In this document: piece after piece, positions 26,671 to 36,181 of the stretch
Layout of the letters: the number at the start of each line of letters is the position of its first letter
Numbering within the stretch: position 1 is the stretch's first letter
Program-made: the position numbers and the translations under genes
Assembly: GCA_020060215.1 (NCBI GenBank)
Contig: JAGVAP010000010.1
Coordinates: 11,841 to 75,840 of the forward strand
DNA: 64,000 nt
Direction: 5' to 3'
Origin: Deltaproteobacteria bacterium
GTDB taxonomy: Bacteria; Desulfobacterota; DSM-4660; Desulfatiglandales; HGW-15
Notes under the pieces: generated by a model
What the model saw: the letters and a program-made list of their open reading frames with translations, nothing else
What the model was told of the DNA's origin: nothing
Databases searched by the model: none

Positions 26671-29625
26671 ATGGGGTGGATGCTTTCGATCATCGTTTTG
26701 GGTTACCTGAGTGTCCTCTTCATCATGGCCTACTGTGCGGAGCGGCTGGAGAAGAAGGGCAGGAGCGTAGTCACAAACCCGTACGTGTATTCGCTGTCGC
26801 TGGCCGTTTACTGCACGTCATGGACCTTTTATGGAAGCGTCGGGGAGGCGGCCACATCCGGCTTGTCGTATCTGCCGATCTACCTTGGGCCCACACTGGT
26901 ATCGGCGCTCTGGGCGGTCGTCCTGACCAAGATCATCATGATCGCAAAGACGCACCGGATCACCACCATTTCGGATTTCCTGAGCTCGCGCTACGGAAAT
27001 TCCATCTTCCTCTCAGTCCTTGTGACCGTGGTCACCCTGGCAGGGATCACCCCCTATCTGGGGCTTCAGATGAAGGCGATCATGAACACCTTCACCATCC
27101 TGTCCGGCAAAGCCACGGGCAGCGTGGTCACAGGCTGGATGATCGCCCTGGGGCTCGGTGTCTTCGCCGTCATCTTCGGCGCTCGCCGCCTGGACTCCTC
27201 GGAACGGCACGAAGGATTGGTCTTCGCCATTGCATTTGAATCGCTGATCAAGCTGATCGCCTTCCTCAGCGTCGGAATCTTCGTGACCTACGGCTTGTTC
27301 AACGGGTTCGGGGACATCTTCAGCCGAATACAAAATTCAGATTACCGGCACCTTCTGATGCTGGGCAAGGGTTCATCGGTCAGCTACAAGGAATGGGCCG
27401 CCCTGCTCTTCCTTTCCATGATGGCCATATTCTTCCTCCCGAGGCAGTTTCACGTCGCCGTGGTGGAGAACTCCCGACCATCTCATGTCTTCAAGGCCAT
27501 GTGGCTCTTCCCCTTGTACCTCTTCCTGATCAACATCTTCGTTCTTCCGATCGCATTGGGCGGCATACTGCTGGGGAACCCCAAAGAGGGGGCGGACAGC
27601 TTTGTCCTGACCATTCCGCTGAGCAACGGAAGCCCGCATCTGGCGCTCCTGGTTTTTCTGGGCGGTTTTTCCGCTGCAAGTGGAATGATCATTGTGGAGT
27701 CACTGGCCCTGAGCAACATGGTCATGAACAGCCTGGTCATGCCCGCCATCTTCCGCTTCGAACGGATCAAGGGATTTCCGAGCCTCATCCTGAACATCAA
27801 ACGAGTGGTGATTGTCGGCTGCGTATTCCTGGGGTACTTCTTCGCGATCTTCGTGGGCCGATTCTACAGTCTTGTGGAGATAGGGCTCAAATCCTTCGAG
27901 GCGGTAACCATCTTCGCCCCTCCTTTCATCCTGGGGCTTTACTGGAAGAAGGGGAACAAGAACGGCGCGATCGCCGGTATCCTCTGCGGGTTCGTCTTCT
28001 GGTTCTACACCCTTTTGCTGCCGGCGCTCGTCCGGGCGGAGGTATTGCCCGCCGATTGGGCGGCTACCTCTTTGCTGCAGAACAACCTCCTGAACCCCCA
28101 TGCCCTGTTCGGACTCAAGGGTCTGGACCGCTGGAGCCATGCCCTTTTGTGGGGGCTCCTCTTCAACCTGGTCGCCTATGTCGGCCTCTCCCTTTTCACC
28201 TCGAAGGGTGAGGAGGATGAGCGACGTGCCTGGCTCTTTGTCGAATCCTATGATCGAAAGGGCAGTGTCCCATGGAGAAGCATCTACAGCCTGGAGCAGA
28301 TTGAAGAGATACTGGGCAGATATATCGGAAGGCAGGAGGCGTCCGATCTCGTGAACCGTTTTCTCGGGCGGAAAGGGTTGGATCGATCATCCGTCACCCG
28401 GAACGATCTTATCAGGCTGCGCAACGAGGCCGAGAGGGTCCTCTCAGGCGCCCTCGGGTCGTCTATTGCCGCCATCCTGTTTGATGACAAGTCGACCCTC
28501 ACAGAGGCGGAGCGCGGCGAGATCTCAACTTCCATCAAACAGATGACGGAGACGCTTCGTTTGTCCAGGCATGAACTCTCCGAGGCGAACCGAAATCTGG
28601 CCTACCTGAAGGAGTTCAGCGAGAACATCCTGGAGAGCGCCCCCCTTGGAATCGTGACCGTGGATGCACAGCTCCGGGTCACTTACTGGAACCGCGAGAT
28701 GGAGCTTCTCACCGGGATCCCCAAGGGCTCCGCAGCCAATCGGCCGGTCCAGCTCCTCCTCCCCTGGATTCAGCAGGAGGCATGGAATCCCGGTGAGTTC
28801 AGGGAACTGGTCGCCGAGGCCCCTTCTTCCCAAACCATGAAGATCAACCTCAGCCCGTTCAAGCATCCCTCCGGCGGACTGGTCGTCATACTCGAGAACA
28901 TCACTGAGAAGAAGATCATGGAGCGACAGCTTCTCCAAAGCTCCAAGCTCGCGAGCCTCGGAAAGCTGACCGCCGGCATATCCCATGAGATCGGCAACCC
29001 GCTCTCGTCCATCAGTTCCCTGGTGCAGGAGCTGCAATCCTTGGAGATGAAGAGGGAAGAGGAGGTCCGGTTCACCCGTGACTCGCTGGAAGACATCAGC
29101 CTCCACCTGGGGCGGATCGCGAACACCGTTCGGAGCCTTGGGGATTTTGCACGGGTCTCCTCCTCCGAGAAGGTGCCGACCGACATCGCCGGACTCCTCG
29201 AAAAGACCGTTAATCTCATCAAGTACGACAAGCGCTCCCGAAAGATCGAGTTCGTCACCACGGTCGAGAGCGTTCCCCAGCTCCTGGTCAATCCCGATCA
29301 GATACAGCAGGTCTTTCTGAACCTGATCCTGAACGCAATGGATGCCATGCCCGATGGCGGAAAACTCCAGGTCTCAATCGCGGACGTCGGACCCTGCGTT
29401 GAGATCCAATTCGAGGATACCGGCTGCGGGATCGACGAGTCCATCGTCGACCGTATATTCGACCCGTTTTTCACCACCAAGCCGGCCGGAAAGGGATCGG
29501 GATTGGGGCTCAGTATCTGCTACGGCATTTTCAAGGAGCACAACGCCACGATCAGCGTGAAGAGCAGGAAAGGCTGTGGGACGGTTTTCGATATCAGACT
29601 GCCTAAGGAGACATTGAATGCCTGA
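26671..29625 (+). CDS. SLC5-type sensor histidine kinase (CbrA/CrbS-like)
   Basis: 984 aa from the ATG at 26671. Residues 1 to about 507 form a sodium:solute-symporter-like domain with about 13 membrane helices (TTISDFLSSRYGNSIF, FFLPRQFHVAVVENSRPSHV). A PAS-like domain follows at about 645-745 (ILESAPLGIVTVDAQLRVTYWNREME). HisKA has its H-box His at about 772 (AGISHEIGNPLSSIS). HATPase_c has QVFLNLILNAMDAM, EDTGCGI and KGSGLGLSI. The combination is known in CbrA and in CrbS, the kinase of the acetate switch. It overlaps the next response regulator by 8 bp, which makes that its likely partner. Confidence 0.92.
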   Translation: MGWMLSIIVLGYLSVLFIMAYCAERLEKKGRSVVTNPYVYSLSLAVYCTSWTFYGSVGEAATSGLSYLPIYLGPTLVSALWAVVLTKIIMIAKTHRITTISDFLSSRYGNSIFLSVLVTVVTLAGITPYLGLQMKAIMNTFTILSGKATGSVVTGWMIALGLGVFAVIFGARRLDSSERHEGLVFAIAFESLIKLIAFLSVGIFVTYGLFNGFGDIFSRIQNSDYRHLLMLGKGSSVSYKEWAALLFLSMMAIFFLPRQFHVAVVENSRPSHVFKAMWLFPLYLFLINIFVLPIALGGILLGNPKEGADSFVLTIPLSNGSPHLALLVFLGGFSAASGMIIVESLALSNMVMNSLVMPAIFRFERIKGFPSLILNIKRVVIVGCVFLGYFFAIFVGRFYSLVEIGLKSFEAVTIFAPPFILGLYWKKGNKNGAIAGILCGFVFWFYTLLLPALVRAEVLPADWAATSLLQNNLLNPHALFGLKGLDRWSHALLWGLLFNLVAYVGLSLFTSKGEEDERRAWLFVESYDRKGSVPWRSIYSLEQIEEILGRYIGRQEASDLVNRFLGRKGLDRSSVTRNDLIRLRNEAERVLSGALGSSIAAILFDDKSTLTEAERGEISTSIKQMTETLRLSRHELSEANRNLAYLKEFSENILESAPLGIVTVDAQLRVTYWNREMELLTGIPKGSAANRPVQLLLPWIQQEAWNPGEFRELVAEAPSSQTMKINLSPFKHPSGGLVVILENITEKKIMERQLLQSSKLASLGKLTAGISHEIGNPLSSISSLVQELQSLEMKREEEVRFTRDSLEDISLHLGRIANTVRSLGDFARVSSSEKVPTDIAGLLEKTVNLIKYDKRSRKIEFVTTVESVPQLLVNPDQIQQVFLNLILNAMDAMPDGGKLQVSIADVGPCVEIQFEDTGCGIDESIVDRIFDPFFTTKPAGKGSGLGLSICYGIFKEHNATISVKSRKGCGTVFDIRLPKETLNA

Positions 29626-30760
29626 GAGACTTCTCATTGTGGAAGATGAAGAAACCTTGAGAGAGTCCCTGTGCCGCGTTTTCGAGCGGGAGGGCTATGA
29701 GGTCGCCGCGGTGGGAGGGGCGGAGGCTGCCCTCAATCTCTTCACCGGGGATTCTTTCGACCTGGTCATCACCGACATTATCCTGCCGGGCATCACCGGC
29801 ATTGAGCTGATCAAGCGCATCAAGGAGCTCGACACGAATCAGCCGAGCATCGTCATGACCGCGTACGCATCCTTGGAAACGGCCGTGGAGACCCTTCGCG
29901 CCGGGGCCTATGACTACATCGTGAAGCCGATCATCCACGAGGAGCTGAAACAGACTGTCCGCAATGCCTTGAACATGCGGGCCCTGGAGGAAGAGAACCT
30001 CCTTCTCAAGAGGCAGATGGGCGGCCCGTTCGATATGACCCGGGTGATCGGCGAGCACCCCGACATGGCCCGGGTCAAGGAGTGGGCCAGCCAGGCGGCA
30101 GGTGCAAGGGACCCGGTACTTATTGCCGGAGAGTTGGGCACCGGAAAGAGGCTGATCGCCAGGGCCATTCATGACAGCGGCACCCGGCCGAGCTCGCCTT
30201 TTCTGGAGAAGAACTGCGCCGAACTCCACCCGGACAGCCAGGTCGAAGCCCTTTTCGGCCGCACCCGGGGTGTTTTTCAGAGCGCGAAGGGGGGGACCGT
30301 CTACTTGAAGAGAGTCGAAACGCTCTCCCTGGATGTGCAAGACATGCTCTTCGAGGTCCTCATGGAAAGGTCGGTGTCATTCCCCGACGGGGGAAAGCCG
30401 CTGCGGATGGACGCCCTGGTCCTGGTCGGAACCGTAGGGGATCCTGAGACGCTGTCGTCAGGGGGCAAGCTCCACCAGTCGCTCTACGGGATCCTGAAGG
30501 AAACCGCCCTCCACATGCCCCCCTTGAGAACTCGAGGTGGTGATATCGACAGACTCGCAGACTTCTTCCTGGGAGAGTTCGGCCGCAAGTTCGGAAAGTC
30601 GGTCGGCGCCCTGTCCCCCGAGGTGCTGCAGCGCTTTCATGCCTATCACTGGCCCGGGAATGTCCTTGAACTGAGGAATCTCATGGAGCGCGCCGTGCTT
30701 TTCACCCGAAGCGAACGGCTGGAGATGTCCGATTTCCAGTCCATTTTCCAACCATGCTGA
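29618..30760 (+). CDS. Degenerate NtrC-like response regulator
   Basis: 380 aa. The receiver is intact (VEDEE, phospho-Asp in VITDIILPG, MTAY, VKPI). The AAA+ domain keeps a Walker A (GELGTGKRLIARAIH). However, the sigma54-contact GAFTGA loop reads GVFQSA, and the Walker B LDE is replaced (TVYLKRVET). The protein ends right after the AAA+ lid (YHWPGNVLELRNLMERAVLF), with no Fis-type helix-turn-helix. It therefore probably cannot activate sigma54 promoters itself. It may act as a phospho-receiver or titrating partner for the intact paralogue at 32646. It overlaps the kinase gene before it and the cNMP/CBS gene after it. Confidence 0.85.
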   Translation: MPERLLIVEDEETLRESLCRVFEREGYEVAAVGGAEAALNLFTGDSFDLVITDIILPGITGIELIKRIKELDTNQPSIVMTAYASLETAVETLRAGAYDYIVKPIIHEELKQTVRNALNMRALEEENLLLKRQMGGPFDMTRVIGEHPDMARVKEWASQAAGARDPVLIAGELGTGKRLIARAIHDSGTRPSSPFLEKNCAELHPDSQVEALFGRTRGVFQSAKGGTVYLKRVETLSLDVQDMLFEVLMERSVSFPDGGKPLRMDALVLVGTVGDPETLSSGGKLHQSLYGILKETALHMPPLRTRGGDIDRLADFFLGEFGRKFGKSVGALSPEVLQRFHAYHWPGNVLELRNLMERAVLFTRSERLEMSDFQSIFQPC

Positions 30761-32646
30761 CAGAAGACGTCGTGTTGTTTCTTGCGGGTGTCCCGCCCTT
30801 CCAGTTCCTCGACACCGGGGAACTGAAGCGGTTGGCCGAAGAGGTCTCGATGGAGTTCTATCCCGTCGACATGGTCATCCTGAAACAGAACGGCCCTCCA
30901 AGTGACTCCTTGAGGGTGATCAAGAAGGGTGCCGTCAAGGTGATCATGGAGAGCGAGGGCGGGGAAGAGATCGTGATGGAGTACAAGGGTGAGGGAGACA
31001 ACTTCGGGTTTCTCTCCATGAGCGGTGGGGACCGCCAGCGCACGACCGTAAAAGCCGTGGAGGACACCCTCTGTTACATCATTCCGAAGGACCGCTTCCA
31101 GAGGCTCCTTCTGTCCAGCCAGCCCTTTTCCGAATACTTCATGGCCTACCTCTCCCGCTATGTCGACCGGACCGCCCTCGAGATGCGCCGCAGGAGGTCG
31201 ATATTCGAAACCAGCGACCGGCTGCTCTTCACCACACCCGTGGGAAGCATAGCGGTTCCCCTAACCTCCGTGCCGGGATCGACATCCATCCAGAAGGCCG
31301 CCTCTCTCATGACGCAGCACAAGATCAGTTCCCTAGTCATCCTAAACGAAAACAACCTGCCCTCCGGCATCGTGACCGATCGCGACCTGCGAGAGAAGGT
31401 GGTGGCCAAGGGCCGCAATATAGACGAACCTGTTCGGAACATCGGCAGCCTCTCCCTGATCCGCGCAGATGGGCGGGAAACATGCTTTGAGGCGCTCATG
31501 AAGATGATTCAATACAGTATCCACCACCTGCTGGTCGTGGAAGACGGGGAACTGAAAGGGATTGTCACAAACCACGATCTCATGCTTCTCCAGGGGACTT
31601 CACCCGTCTCATTTGCCAAGGACATTCTCCTCCAGGACAGCATCGAGGGTCTGGCCCCCCTGACCCGCAAGATCTTCAACCTTGTAGGGCTGCTCCTGAA
31701 GGAACACACCCGTTTTTCACACCTGGCCAATATCATGACCGAAATCAATGACCGGCTTATGCGAAGGGTGCTTGAAATCGCCGAGAGGAAGCTCGGCCCC
31801 CCGCCCCTACCCTACTGCTGGGTTACTTTGGGCAGCGAGGGCCGAAGGGAGCAGATCTTCAAGACGGATCAGGACAACGCCCTCATCTACTCGGATCCCG
31901 CGACACCGGGAGAAGAGATCGATGCGGCCGGATATTTCTCGATCTTTTCCAATTGGGTCTGTGACAGCCTGCGGGAACTGGGCGCGCCCCACTGTCCGGA
32001 CGGATTCATGGCCGCAAATCCCAGCTGGTGCCAGCCGTTCCGCGCCTGGAGGAAAACCTTCGGAAACTGGATCAACCTGGCCGAGGATATCTCCAGGGCG
32101 GCAAAGTTCTTCGACTCCAGGCCGATGTTTGGGAAGTCCCAGCTGTTCCACGGCATTCGAAATCAGATCACCCCCTGGGTAGCAGAAAATGGGCGTGAAT
32201 TCCTGCGCGAGCTTGCAGGGGCCGCCCTGAAGTCGCCGCCCCCCGTGGGGTTCATGAGGGGGCGGGTGATCGAGAAGAACGGCGCCGAGCAAAGGACTCT
32301 CGACCTGAAGCGGCGGGGCATCCTCCCCCTGGTCGACCTGGTAAGGCTCCTTTCCCTTTCTCACGGCCTGCCCGAGACCTCGACCCTCGGCAGGATCAAT
32401 CGGCTCAAGACAAGGGATCCGGCCTTCGCGCGAATGGAGGGGGAGTTGACGCACGCCTTTGAGTTCCTCATGACCATGATTGTGCACCACCAGTACGAAC
32501 AGATAAAGAACGGGACGGCTCCCGATACCGTACTGGACCCGGGCAGGCTGAGCAGTCTCGACAAGAAGACCCTCAGGGAGACCTTCCGGCTCATCGGGCG
32601 CCTGCAGGGCCTGGTCGCCAAGGCCTTCGACCGGGAGATCCCCTGA
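30754..32646 (+). CDS. cNMP-binding / CBS / DUF294 nucleotidyltransferase-like protein, copy 2
   Basis: A 630-aa paralogue of 24441-26405. The N-terminal cNMP-like domain (GVPPFQFLDTGELKRLAEEVSMEFYP) is followed by a CBS pair (ASLMTQHKISSLVILNENNLPSGIVTDRDL, IVTNHDLMLLQG). The DUF294 domain keeps the nucleotidyltransferase motif GSEGRREQIFKTDQDNALIY. The start overlaps the end of the degenerate regulator by 7 bp and its stop shares one base with the ATG of the next regulator, so the genes from 26496 to 33998 form one tightly coupled operon. The GlnD-like fold makes nucleotide transfer or nucleotide sensing plausible; no target is known. Confidence 0.88.
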   Translation: MLTEDVVLFLAGVPPFQFLDTGELKRLAEEVSMEFYPVDMVILKQNGPPSDSLRVIKKGAVKVIMESEGGEEIVMEYKGEGDNFGFLSMSGGDRQRTTVKAVEDTLCYIIPKDRFQRLLLSSQPFSEYFMAYLSRYVDRTALEMRRRRSIFETSDRLLFTTPVGSIAVPLTSVPGSTSIQKAASLMTQHKISSLVILNENNLPSGIVTDRDLREKVVAKGRNIDEPVRNIGSLSLIRADGRETCFEALMKMIQYSIHHLLVVEDGELKGIVTNHDLMLLQGTSPVSFAKDILLQDSIEGLAPLTRKIFNLVGLLLKEHTRFSHLANIMTEINDRLMRRVLEIAERKLGPPPLPYCWVTLGSEGRREQIFKTDQDNALIYSDPATPGEEIDAAGYFSIFSNWVCDSLRELGAPHCPDGFMAANPSWCQPFRAWRKTFGNWINLAEDISRAAKFFDSRPMFGKSQLFHGIRNQITPWVAENGREFLRELAGAALKSPPPVGFMRGRVIEKNGAEQRTLDLKRRGILPLVDLVRLLSLSHGLPETSTLGRINRLKTRDPAFARMEGELTHAFEFLMTMIVHHQYEQIKNGTAPDTVLDPGRLSSLDKKTLRETFRLIGRLQGLVAKAFDREIP

Positions 32647-33998
32647 TGCCCGATCGAATCCTCATCGTTGACGACGAACCGGTCCTTTGTGATTCCCTCC
32701 GGCGGGTCTTCGAAAAGGACGGGTATGAAGTCGAGACGGCGGGAAGCGCGGAAGCCGCATTCCAGCTCTTCGAGCCCGCGGCATACGACCTGGTTCTCTG
32801 CGATGTGCTCCTGCCGGGGATGGATGGAATCGAATTCCTGGAGGCCGTAAAGAAGCGCTCCCCTAATCAGATCGTCATTGTGATGACGGCCTACGCCTCC
32901 ATCGAGACCGCGGTGGGCGCGCTCAGGGCCGGGGCCAGGGACTACATCCTGAAGCCGATCATCCACGAAGAGATCAAGCGCGTCGTGCGCGTGATCTTGA
33001 ACGAAAGGGCCCTGCATGCCGAAAACCTTCTTCTTAAGCGGCAAATTGAAGAGAACTATGATTTCGAAAATATCGTTGGAAAGAGCGCCGCCATACTCTC
33101 CCTGATCGAGCAGGTCAAGAAGATCTCCAATTCCCGCAGCAATGTCCTTGTCCTCGGGGAAACGGGGACCGGGAAAGAGCTTTTCACTCGCGCCATCCAC
33201 CATAACAGTCCCCGGAGGAACAAACCCTTTGTGCCCATAAACTGCAGCGCCATCCCCGACCACCTGCTCGAATCCGAGCTCTTCGGGTTCGTAAAGGGGG
33301 CCTTCACAGGCGCCGTGCAGGCCAAGCGGGGTCTCTTCGAGGAGGCGGATGAAGGGACGGTCTTTCTCGACGAGATTGCCGATCTGAGCCCCCACCTCCA
33401 GGCGAAGCTCCTCCGCGTCATCGACGACCACGAGATCAGGCCCATAGGCAGCACTCAGAGCCGCAAGGTGGATCTGCGCTTCGTCGCCGCGACAAACAAG
33501 GACGCCGCCCAGGCCGTCCGGGAAGGATCCCTCCGGGAGGACCTCTACTACAGGTTGAACGTGGTAACCATTCATTTGCCGCCGCTGAGGGAGAGAAGGG
33601 AGGACATTCCGAACCTTTCCGAGCGGTTCATAAAGAAATACTCCCAGGAACTCGGAAAGGCGGTGCGGGGTTTGGATGCGGGCGCGCTCCGAATCCTCAT
33701 GGAATATGCCTGGCCGGGCAACGTCCGTGAGCTGCGGAACATCATGGAGAGGGCCGTGCTGATCGCAGGGGGCCCGGAGATCCGGCCCGAACACCTGCCT
33801 GAAGGGATCAGGAAAGGTGAGTCGTTCTTAGGCCAATCCCTGGACAAGGCCATGTCTATCGAGGGCTACACAAAGGCCTTCATCGAAACACATCAGGCTG
33901 TCATGAACGAGCAGGAGCTCGCCGAATGCCTCGGGATCACCAGGAAGGCCCTGTGGGAGAAAAGAAGGAGATGGAATCTCCAAAGGCGACGTGACTGA
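32646..33998 (+). CDS. NtrC-family sigma54-dependent response regulator
   Basis: 450 aa. The receiver has VDDE, phospho-Asp in VLCDVLLPGMDG, MTAYAS and LKPI. The AAA+ domain is complete: Walker A GETGTGKELFTRAIH, GAFTGA (FVKGAFTGAVQAKRG), Walker B TVFLDEIADL, and the R-finger region REDLYYRLNVVTIHLPPLRERR. The C-terminus carries a Fis-like helix-turn-helix (NEQELAECLGITRKALWEKRRRW). It activates sigma54-RNA polymerase when phosphorylated, presumably by the SLC5-type kinase of the same operon. A sigma54-type promoter and an upstream palindrome lie in the gap just downstream, so the acetate genes that follow are its likely target. Confidence 0.93.
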   Translation: MPDRILIVDDEPVLCDSLRRVFEKDGYEVETAGSAEAAFQLFEPAAYDLVLCDVLLPGMDGIEFLEAVKKRSPNQIVIVMTAYASIETAVGALRAGARDYILKPIIHEEIKRVVRVILNERALHAENLLLKRQIEENYDFENIVGKSAAILSLIEQVKKISNSRSNVLVLGETGTGKELFTRAIHHNSPRRNKPFVPINCSAIPDHLLESELFGFVKGAFTGAVQAKRGLFEEADEGTVFLDEIADLSPHLQAKLLRVIDDHEIRPIGSTQSRKVDLRFVAATNKDAAQAVREGSLREDLYYRLNVVTIHLPPLRERREDIPNLSERFIKKYSQELGKAVRGLDAGALRILMEYAWPGNVRELRNIMERAVLIAGGPEIRPEHLPEGIRKGESFLGQSLDKAMSIEGYTKAFIETHQAVMNEQELAECLGITRKALWEKRRRWNLQRRRD

Positions 33999-34273
33999 CG
34001 GTCAACAGAGGACAAAACGTTACCTTTCTACCCATTTGCCCCGGGGAAATGCAACCAAACGTGGCAAACTCAAGTACTCGATCATGCTGCCAAAAAGAGA
34101 GTGCTGCCGTAAGTGTTACAAAAAGTAGCAAAATCTTTGCGACAACCCCTTCCCGCCGACATTCCCGGGCCTGAACGAACAAGCCAAAACCCACAAAAGA
34201 CTTCCTTTTTTCAGTCTGAACTTTAGTCACCCCACTGCACCTCGCGGGCACAATCATTGCTCTTAACCCGGTT
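33999..34273 (+). promoter_or_regulatory. Intergenic control region with sigma54-type promoter and upstream palindrome
   Basis: GGGCAC (34246-34251), 5 bp, TTGCT (34257-34261) matches the -24/-12 consensus TGGCAC-N5-TTGCW with one mismatch and exact GG-to-GC spacing. About 200 bp upstream, CATTTGCCCCGGGGAAATG (34033-34051) is a near-perfect palindrome with one bulged base, placed as an enhancer-type binding site would be. The predicted start (about 34272) is only 2 nt before the ATG at 34274, which is odd. Confidence 0.5.
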
Positions 34274-36175
34274 ATGAGCCGTGACGAGCTTGTACAGTCC
34301 TTGGCGGTCTCCCCCATCTTTCAGGACCTTGGACCGGAAGAGTTGCAGGGTCTTGCGAGCGAGGTCGAGGTGGAGGTCTATCCACGGGGGACCGTAATCA
34401 GCCGTCTCGACGGTTCACCTGCGGACAGGCTCCGCATCATCAAGGAGGGATCGGTGAAGGTCACCATCCCGTTCGGTAGAAACGACGATGCGCTCGTGGA
34501 CTACCGTGGCAAAGGCGAGGTCCTCGGGTTCATCTCCATCCTGGCCGGCGGAAGTGCGGGAGGCGAGTTTGTCGCGCTGGAGGACACCACCTGTTTTCTG
34601 ATCGGTCGAGGTGCCGTTCTGGACTTGCTGAAGAGCGACAGCGTTTTCGCCGAGCGGTTCTTCGGCGAATTTTTCCAGAGGTACGTGAACAAGCCTTACC
34701 GGGAGATAGGCAAGAAGAGGCTCCTCTACGGCGGAGGGGAGCGCCTCCTCTTCACCACCCCGGTAGGGGAGCTGGCCAGGCGCGATCTGGTCACCGCCTC
34801 GGAGGAGATCTCGATCCGGGACGCGGCCGACCTCATGTCCAAGCGTCGAATCGGCTCCCTGATCCTGACGAACGCGCTCGGACTCCCTTCGGGCATCGTG
34901 ACGAACAGGGATTTCAAGGAGAGGGTGGTCTCCAAGGGGCGTGACGTGAGCCAGCCGGTGAAGAGGATCCAGAGCGTATCGCTGGTCAAATCCGAGGCGA
35001 ACGAGCACTGCATCGAGGCCCTCTTTAAAATGGTCCGGTACAACATCCGCCACCTGCTTGTGGTTGAGGGGGGGCAGCTCAAGGGCATGCTCTCGGCCCA
35101 GGACCTGATAAGGCTGTACGGCACCTCCCCCATCTCTATCATCCAGGAGCTCGAAAGCCAGCCGTCGATCGACGGCCTGGTCGATCCGGCCGACAGGATA
35201 CAGTCCATGGTCGGGTCGTTCCTTCAGGAAGGGGTCAAGGTCGGCCATATCCAGCGCATCCTTACGGAGGTCTACGATCGTCTGGTGAGGCAGGTCATGG
35301 ATCTGGTGGAGAAGTCGCTTGGCCCCCCGCCGGTTCCCTATTGCCTCCTCTCTTTCGGATCGGCGGGTCGAAAAGAGCAGGTGTTTATGACCCGGCAGGA
35401 AAACGGCCTGATCTACGCCGACCCCGGCTCCCCGGAGGCGGAAGCTGAATCCAGAGCCTACTTCTCCCGTCTTTCCACCGCAACCTCTGAAACGCTCCAG
35501 CGAATCGGTTATCCCCCGGCTGATCCCGAATCCTTTCCCATGGGCTCCTGCCGGTGCGAGCCCCTGAGGGTTTGGAAAGAGATCGTTTTCGCCTGGATAA
35601 GCCGGGCGGATCGAGTATCCGTGGAAGCGTCCCTCCCGGTGCTGGACTTCAGGTGCCGCCGCGGAGAATGCGGGCTTGCAGACGACCTGCGGAGTTCCGT
35701 GATCGAGCGGTTGCGGCGGGAGCGGTTCTTCATCGACATGATGGCGGTCAACATCGTCAAGACATCCCCTCCGCTGAGCCCGTTCAGGAGGTTTGTCCTC
35801 GAGAAGAACGGCCTGTTCAGGGGAAGTTTCAATCTCCAGGAAAAAGGTATCAGGCCGCTGGTGGACATGATCCGCCTATATGCCTTGGCGGCCGGGATCC
35901 GGGAGACCTCTACCATGGAGCGGTTGGAGGGACTGCGCGAGAGCTCTCCACTCATCCAGCGGCACGGAGAGGAGCTGGAATATGCCATGGAATTCATGAG
36001 CGGGCTTCTGATCCGGAGCCAGTTCGAGACCTGGAGGTCCGGGTCCCCACTGCACGGGTGCGTAGACCCCGACCTGCTCAACAAGCTGGAAAAGAAAAAC
36101 CTGAGAGAGATCTTCTCACTCATATCTCGTTTGCAGTCGGCCGTGTTGAGGAAGCACCAACCCTTGAAGATCTGA
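34274..36175 (+). CDS. cNMP-binding / CBS / DUF294-like protein, copy 3 (degenerate nucleotidyltransferase motif)
   Basis: A 633-aa third paralogue. The cNMP-like domain (AVSPIFQDLGPEELQGLASEVEVEVYP) and CBS pair (ADLMSKRRIGSLILTNALGLPSGIVTNRDF, MLSAQDLIRLYG) are ordinary. In the DUF294 domain the motif reads GSAGRKEQVFMTRQENGLIY. Copies 1 and 2 have TDQDNALI, so both Asp positions are changed (to Arg and Glu) and catalysis is doubtful. No ribosome-binding site precedes the ATG at 34274. It begins the run to the exonuclease, symporter and acyl-CoA synthetases, and it may have become a pure nucleotide sensor. Confidence 0.85.
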   Translation: MSRDELVQSLAVSPIFQDLGPEELQGLASEVEVEVYPRGTVISRLDGSPADRLRIIKEGSVKVTIPFGRNDDALVDYRGKGEVLGFISILAGGSAGGEFVALEDTTCFLIGRGAVLDLLKSDSVFAERFFGEFFQRYVNKPYREIGKKRLLYGGGERLLFTTPVGELARRDLVTASEEISIRDAADLMSKRRIGSLILTNALGLPSGIVTNRDFKERVVSKGRDVSQPVKRIQSVSLVKSEANEHCIEALFKMVRYNIRHLLVVEGGQLKGMLSAQDLIRLYGTSPISIIQELESQPSIDGLVDPADRIQSMVGSFLQEGVKVGHIQRILTEVYDRLVRQVMDLVEKSLGPPPVPYCLLSFGSAGRKEQVFMTRQENGLIYADPGSPEAEAESRAYFSRLSTATSETLQRIGYPPADPESFPMGSCRCEPLRVWKEIVFAWISRADRVSVEASLPVLDFRCRRGECGLADDLRSSVIERLRRERFFIDMMAVNIVKTSPPLSPFRRFVLEKNGLFRGSFNLQEKGIRPLVDMIRLYALAAGIRETSTMERLEGLRESSPLIQRHGEELEYAMEFMSGLLIRSQFETWRSGSPLHGCVDPDLLNKLEKKNLREIFSLISRLQSAVLRKHQPLKI

Positions 36176-36181
36176 GGTGTC

